NCBI RefSeq assembly: GCF_014358015.1
Contig: NZ_JACONV010000007.1
Coordinates: forward strand, 1 to 64,000
Origin: Pseudomonas triticifolii
GTDB taxonomy: Bacteria > Pseudomonadota > Gammaproteobacteria > Pseudomonadales > Pseudomonadaceae
Direction of reading: 5' to 3'
DNA length: 64,000 bases
In this document: piece after piece, positions 61,476 through 64,000 of the stretch
Layout of the letters: every line of letters begins with the position of its first letter
Numbering within the stretch: the stretch's first letter is position 1
Position numbers and translations under genes: made by a program
The notes under the pieces: generated by a model
Seen by the model: only the letters and a program-made list of their open reading frames with translations
What the model was told of the DNA's origin: nothing
The model's database searches: none

Positions 61476-63161
61476 ATGGATATTAAACGCACGATCCTGA
61501 TCGTCGCCCTGGCAATCGTGACCTACGTCGGGGTTCTGAAATGGAACCAGGACTACGGTCAGGCAGCCATGCCGACCCAGAATGTTGCAACCAGCAACAC
61601 CGCACCGGGTATTCCGGATACGGCTGCTGGTAATAATGGTTCTGCTAGCGCCGATGTTCCAAGCGCCAGTGCGACCAATGCCACGGCACCTCTTGAGACT
61701 CCGGCCGTAGCCAGCAAAGACCTTATCCAGGTCAAGACCGACGTGCTCGATCTGGCGATCGATCCGGTAGGTGGTGACGTTGTACAGCTTCGTCTGCCTC
61801 TGTACCCACGCCGTCAGGATCGTCCTGACGTTCCGTTTCAGCTGTTTGATAACGGCGGCGAGCGTACTTTTCTCGCACAGAGCGGCCTGACAGGGACCAA
61901 TGGTCCTGATGCGCGTGCTTCCGGTCGTCCGGTTTACACCTCGGCGCAGAAGACTTATCAACTGGCTGACGGCCAGAACGATATGGTCGTTGACCTGAAA
62001 TTCTCGGATAACGGCGTCAATTACATCAAGCGCTTCACGTTCAAGCGCGGCCTGTATGACCTGGTCGTGACGTACGTTGTGGATAACCAGAGCGCTCAGC
62101 CGTGGGCCGGTAATCTGTTCGCGCAATTGAAGCGCGATTCCAGCTCCGATCCTTCGTCGACCACCGCTACCGGCACCGCAACTTACCTGGGTGCTGCCCT
62201 GTGGACAGCGGCCGAGCCCTACAAGAAAGTGTCGATGAAAGATATCGACAAGGGTCAGGTCAAGGAAACGGTTCAAGGTGGCTGGGTTGCATGGTTGCAA
62301 CACTACTTCGTCACCGCGTGGATCCCTGATCACAACGCAACCAACGTCGTTCAGACCCGCAAAGACAGCCAGGGTAACTACATCATCGGCTTCACCAGCC
62401 CGACGTTGTCCGTTGCTCCGGGTGCCAAAGGCGAAACCACTGCTACGTTGTACGCAGGTCCGAAAAGCCAGGCGGTACTCAAAGAGTTATCCCCAGGCCT
62501 GGAGCTGACTGTCGACTACGGCTTCCTGTGGTTCATTGCCCAGCCGATCTTCTGGTTGCTGCAACATATTCACGCCATCCTGGGCAACTGGGGCTGGTCG
62601 ATCATCGTCCTGACCATGTTGATCAAAGGCCTGTTCTTCCCGCTCTCGGCAGCCAGCTACAAATCCATGGCTCGCATGCGCGCCGTGGCGCCTAAACTGG
62701 CGCTGTTGAAGGAACAACATGGCGATGATCGCCAGAAAATGTCCCAGGCCATGATGGAGTTGTACAAGAAAGAGAAGATCAACCCGCTGGGTGGATGCTT
62801 GCCGATTCTTGTGCAGATGCCGGTGTTCCTGTCGCTGTACTGGGTTTTGCTGGAAAGCGTGGAAATGCGTCAGGCCCCGTGGATCCTGTGGATAACCGAC
62901 CTGTCGATCAAGGACCCGTTCTTCATCCTGCCGATCATCATGGGCGCAACCATGTTCATCCAGCAGCGTCTGAACCCTACGCCTCCGGATCCGATGCAGG
63001 CCAAGGTCATGAAAATGATGCCAATCATCTTCACGTTCTTCTTCCTGTGGTTCCCTGCCGGTCTGGTTCTGTACTGGGTTGTGAACAACACCCTGTCGAT
63101 CGCACAGCAGGCCTACATCACTCGCAAGATCGAAGCGGCTACCAAGAAAGCTGCTGCCTGA
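61476..63161 (+). CDS. yidC: membrane protein insertase YidC
   Basis: A 561-residue inner-membrane insertase. TM1 (TILIVALAIVTYVGVL) is followed by a periplasmic beta-sandwich domain (residues about 60-345) and the conserved five-helix core, including NWGWSIIVLTMLIKGLFFPL, NPLGGCLPILVQMPVFLSLY and FLWFPAGLVLYWVVNNTLSI. The hydrophilic-groove Arg lies at the start of the core. Full-length and normal for Pseudomonas. Confidence 0.98.
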   Translation: MDIKRTILIVALAIVTYVGVLKWNQDYGQAAMPTQNVATSNTAPGIPDTAAGNNGSASADVPSASATNATAPLETPAVASKDLIQVKTDVLDLAIDPVGGDVVQLRLPLYPRRQDRPDVPFQLFDNGGERTFLAQSGLTGTNGPDARASGRPVYTSAQKTYQLADGQNDMVVDLKFSDNGVNYIKRFTFKRGLYDLVVTYVVDNQSAQPWAGNLFAQLKRDSSSDPSSTTATGTATYLGAALWTAAEPYKKVSMKDIDKGQVKETVQGGWVAWLQHYFVTAWIPDHNATNVVQTRKDSQGNYIIGFTSPTLSVAPGAKGETTATLYAGPKSQAVLKELSPGLELTVDYGFLWFIAQPIFWLLQHIHAILGNWGWSIIVLTMLIKGLFFPLSAASYKSMARMRAVAPKLALLKEQHGDDRQKMSQAMMELYKKEKINPLGGCLPILVQMPVFLSLYWVLLESVEMRQAPWILWITDLSIKDPFFILPIIMGATMFIQQRLNPTPPDPMQAKVMKMMPIIFTFFFLWFPAGLVLYWVVNNTLSIAQQAYITRKIEAATKKAAA

Positions 63162-63184
63162 TCTAACCTGTGAATAAGTTCTAC

Positions 63185-63209
63185 AAAGCGCCCCCTCGTG
63201 GGGCGTTTT
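63185..63209 (+). terminator. intrinsic terminator after yidC
   Basis: AAAGCGCCCC-CTCG-TGGGGCGTTTT hairpin in the 78-base gap before mnmE. It is short but GC-rich, with a T-run of four, so attenuation rather than complete stop is possible. Confidence 0.7.
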
Positions 63210-63239
63210 GCTATCTGTCAGTTGTACAGGAGCCGGACC

Positions 63240-64000
63240 ATGAACGTCCCTCGTGAAACAATCGCCGCCATCGCCACCGCTCAAGGTCGGGGAGGCGTCG
63301 GCATCGTCCGTATCTCAGGGCCATTGGCCAGCAAGGCTGCGCACGCCATCATCGGCCGAACGCCCAAACCGCGTTATGCCCATTACGGACCGTTCACCGA
63401 CGCAAACGGCCAGGTCCTGGACGAAGGCATCGCCCTGTATTTTCCCGGCCCGAACTCGTTTACCGGTGAGGATGTGCTGGAGCTGCAGGGCCATGGTGGT
63501 CCGATCGTGCTCGACATGTTGTTGCAGCGTTGTCTGGAACTGGGCTGCCGACTGGCACGTCCTGGTGAATTCAGTGAACGGGCATTCCTCAACGACAAGC
63601 TGGACCTTGCGCAGGCCGAGGCCATTGCCGACCTGATCGAAGCCAGTTCTGCACAGGCTGCGCGTAATGCACTGCGCTCACTGCAGGGCGTTTTTTCCCA
63701 GCGTGTGGATAACCTCACCGAGAAACTGATCAGTCTGCGGATCTATGTCGAAGCAGCCATCGACTTTCCGGAGGAGGAAATCGACTTCCTCGCCGACGGC
63801 CATGTGCTGAGCATGCTCGATGATGTGCGCGATGAGTTATCCACAGTCCTGCGCGAGGCGGGTCAAGGCGCTTTGTTGCGTGATGGCATGACGGTGGTGA
63901 TCGCAGGTCGCCCCAACGCGGGAAAATCCAGCTTGCTCAATGCACTGGCCGGGCGCGAAGCGGCCATCGTGACCGAAATCGCCGGCACCACCCGTGACGT
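63240..64000 (+). CDS. mnmE: tRNA modification GTPase MnmE (5' part)
   Basis: The first 253 residues of MnmE, cut by the window end. The N-terminal tetrahydrofolate-binding domain is complete ([59 protein letters not shown]). The GTPase G1 loop [17 protein letters not shown] and G2 GTTRD are visible. With MnmG it makes the cmnm5U34 tRNA modification. CAGGAG precedes the ATG. Confidence 0.97.
   Translation, partial: MNVPRETIAAIATAQGRGGVGIVRISGPLASKAAHAIIGRTPKPRYAHYGPFTDANGQVLDEGIALYFPGPNSFTGEDVLELQGHGGPIVLDMLLQRCLELGCRLARPGEFSERAFLNDKLDLAQAEAIADLIEASSAQAARNALRSLQGVFSQRVDNLTEKLISLRIYVEAAIDFPEEEIDFLADGHVLSMLDDVRDELSTVLREAGQGALLRDGMTVVIAGRPNAGKSSLLNALAGREAAIVTEIAGTTRD

Overview
The window is a piece of a Pseudomonas chromosome, most likely of the P. 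syringae group, centred on the replication origin. The evidence is the order dnaA-dnaN-recF-gyrB on one side of a DnaA-box-rich gap and rpmH-rnpA-yidD-yidC-mnmE on the other, the glyQS/gmhB/plsC and trkA-rsmB-fmt-def / lysM-dprA-tsaC-qor-hemF-aroE blocks typical of this genus, and many REP-type palindromes of the GTGGGAGC...GCGAA kind.

Layout. 1-1.5 kb: alpha/beta hydrolase and a small DOPA-dioxygenase-like protein. 1.5-4.2 kb: a minus-strand cluster of four small immunity-like genes with degraded relatives and a short toxin tail, but no intact toxin. 4.3-7.9 kb: choline-O-sulfate utilisation (LysR regulator, betC, choX). 8.3-16 kb: SulP transporter, aroE, hemF, qor, tsaC, dprA, a LysM protein. 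16-20.3 kb: def-fmt-rsmB-trkA. 20.3-20.8 kb: a REP array. 20.8-26.7 kb: LpxL-type acyltransferase, tag, glyQ-glyS, gmhB, plsC.

26.7-53.8 kb is an accessory island between plsC and gyrB. It starts with a two-partner secretion pair: a TpsB outer-membrane transporter and a 3,209-residue TpsA exoprotein (filamentous haemagglutinin / contact-dependent inhibition type). The TpsA ends in a variable toxin tip followed by an overlapping immunity gene. Downstream lies a graveyard and reservoir of toxin-immunity modules: five promoter-less toxin tips of varying completeness (colicin-D-like, PD-(D/E)XK-like, type-24-like, a barstar-paired toxin, a truncated EndoU-like), two displaced 3' fragments of tpsA with their own tips and immunity genes, a truncated XRE regulator, an IS5-family remnant and a further small tpsA fragment. 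Nearly every module starts at the same short motif (Gly/Ala/Asp-x-Lys, usually GPKG/APKA/DAKG) that also marks where the toxin of the full TpsA begins. The modules can therefore plausibly swap onto tpsA by homologous recombination. The island closes with an unknown membrane-associated pair, a VOC protein, and a lysR-lysA pair resembling the enterobacterial regulator/decarboxylase.

53.9-64 kb: gyrB, recF, dnaN, dnaA (all minus), oriC, then rpmH, rnpA, yidD, yidC and the start of mnmE (plus). No tRNA, rRNA or CRISPR array was seen.
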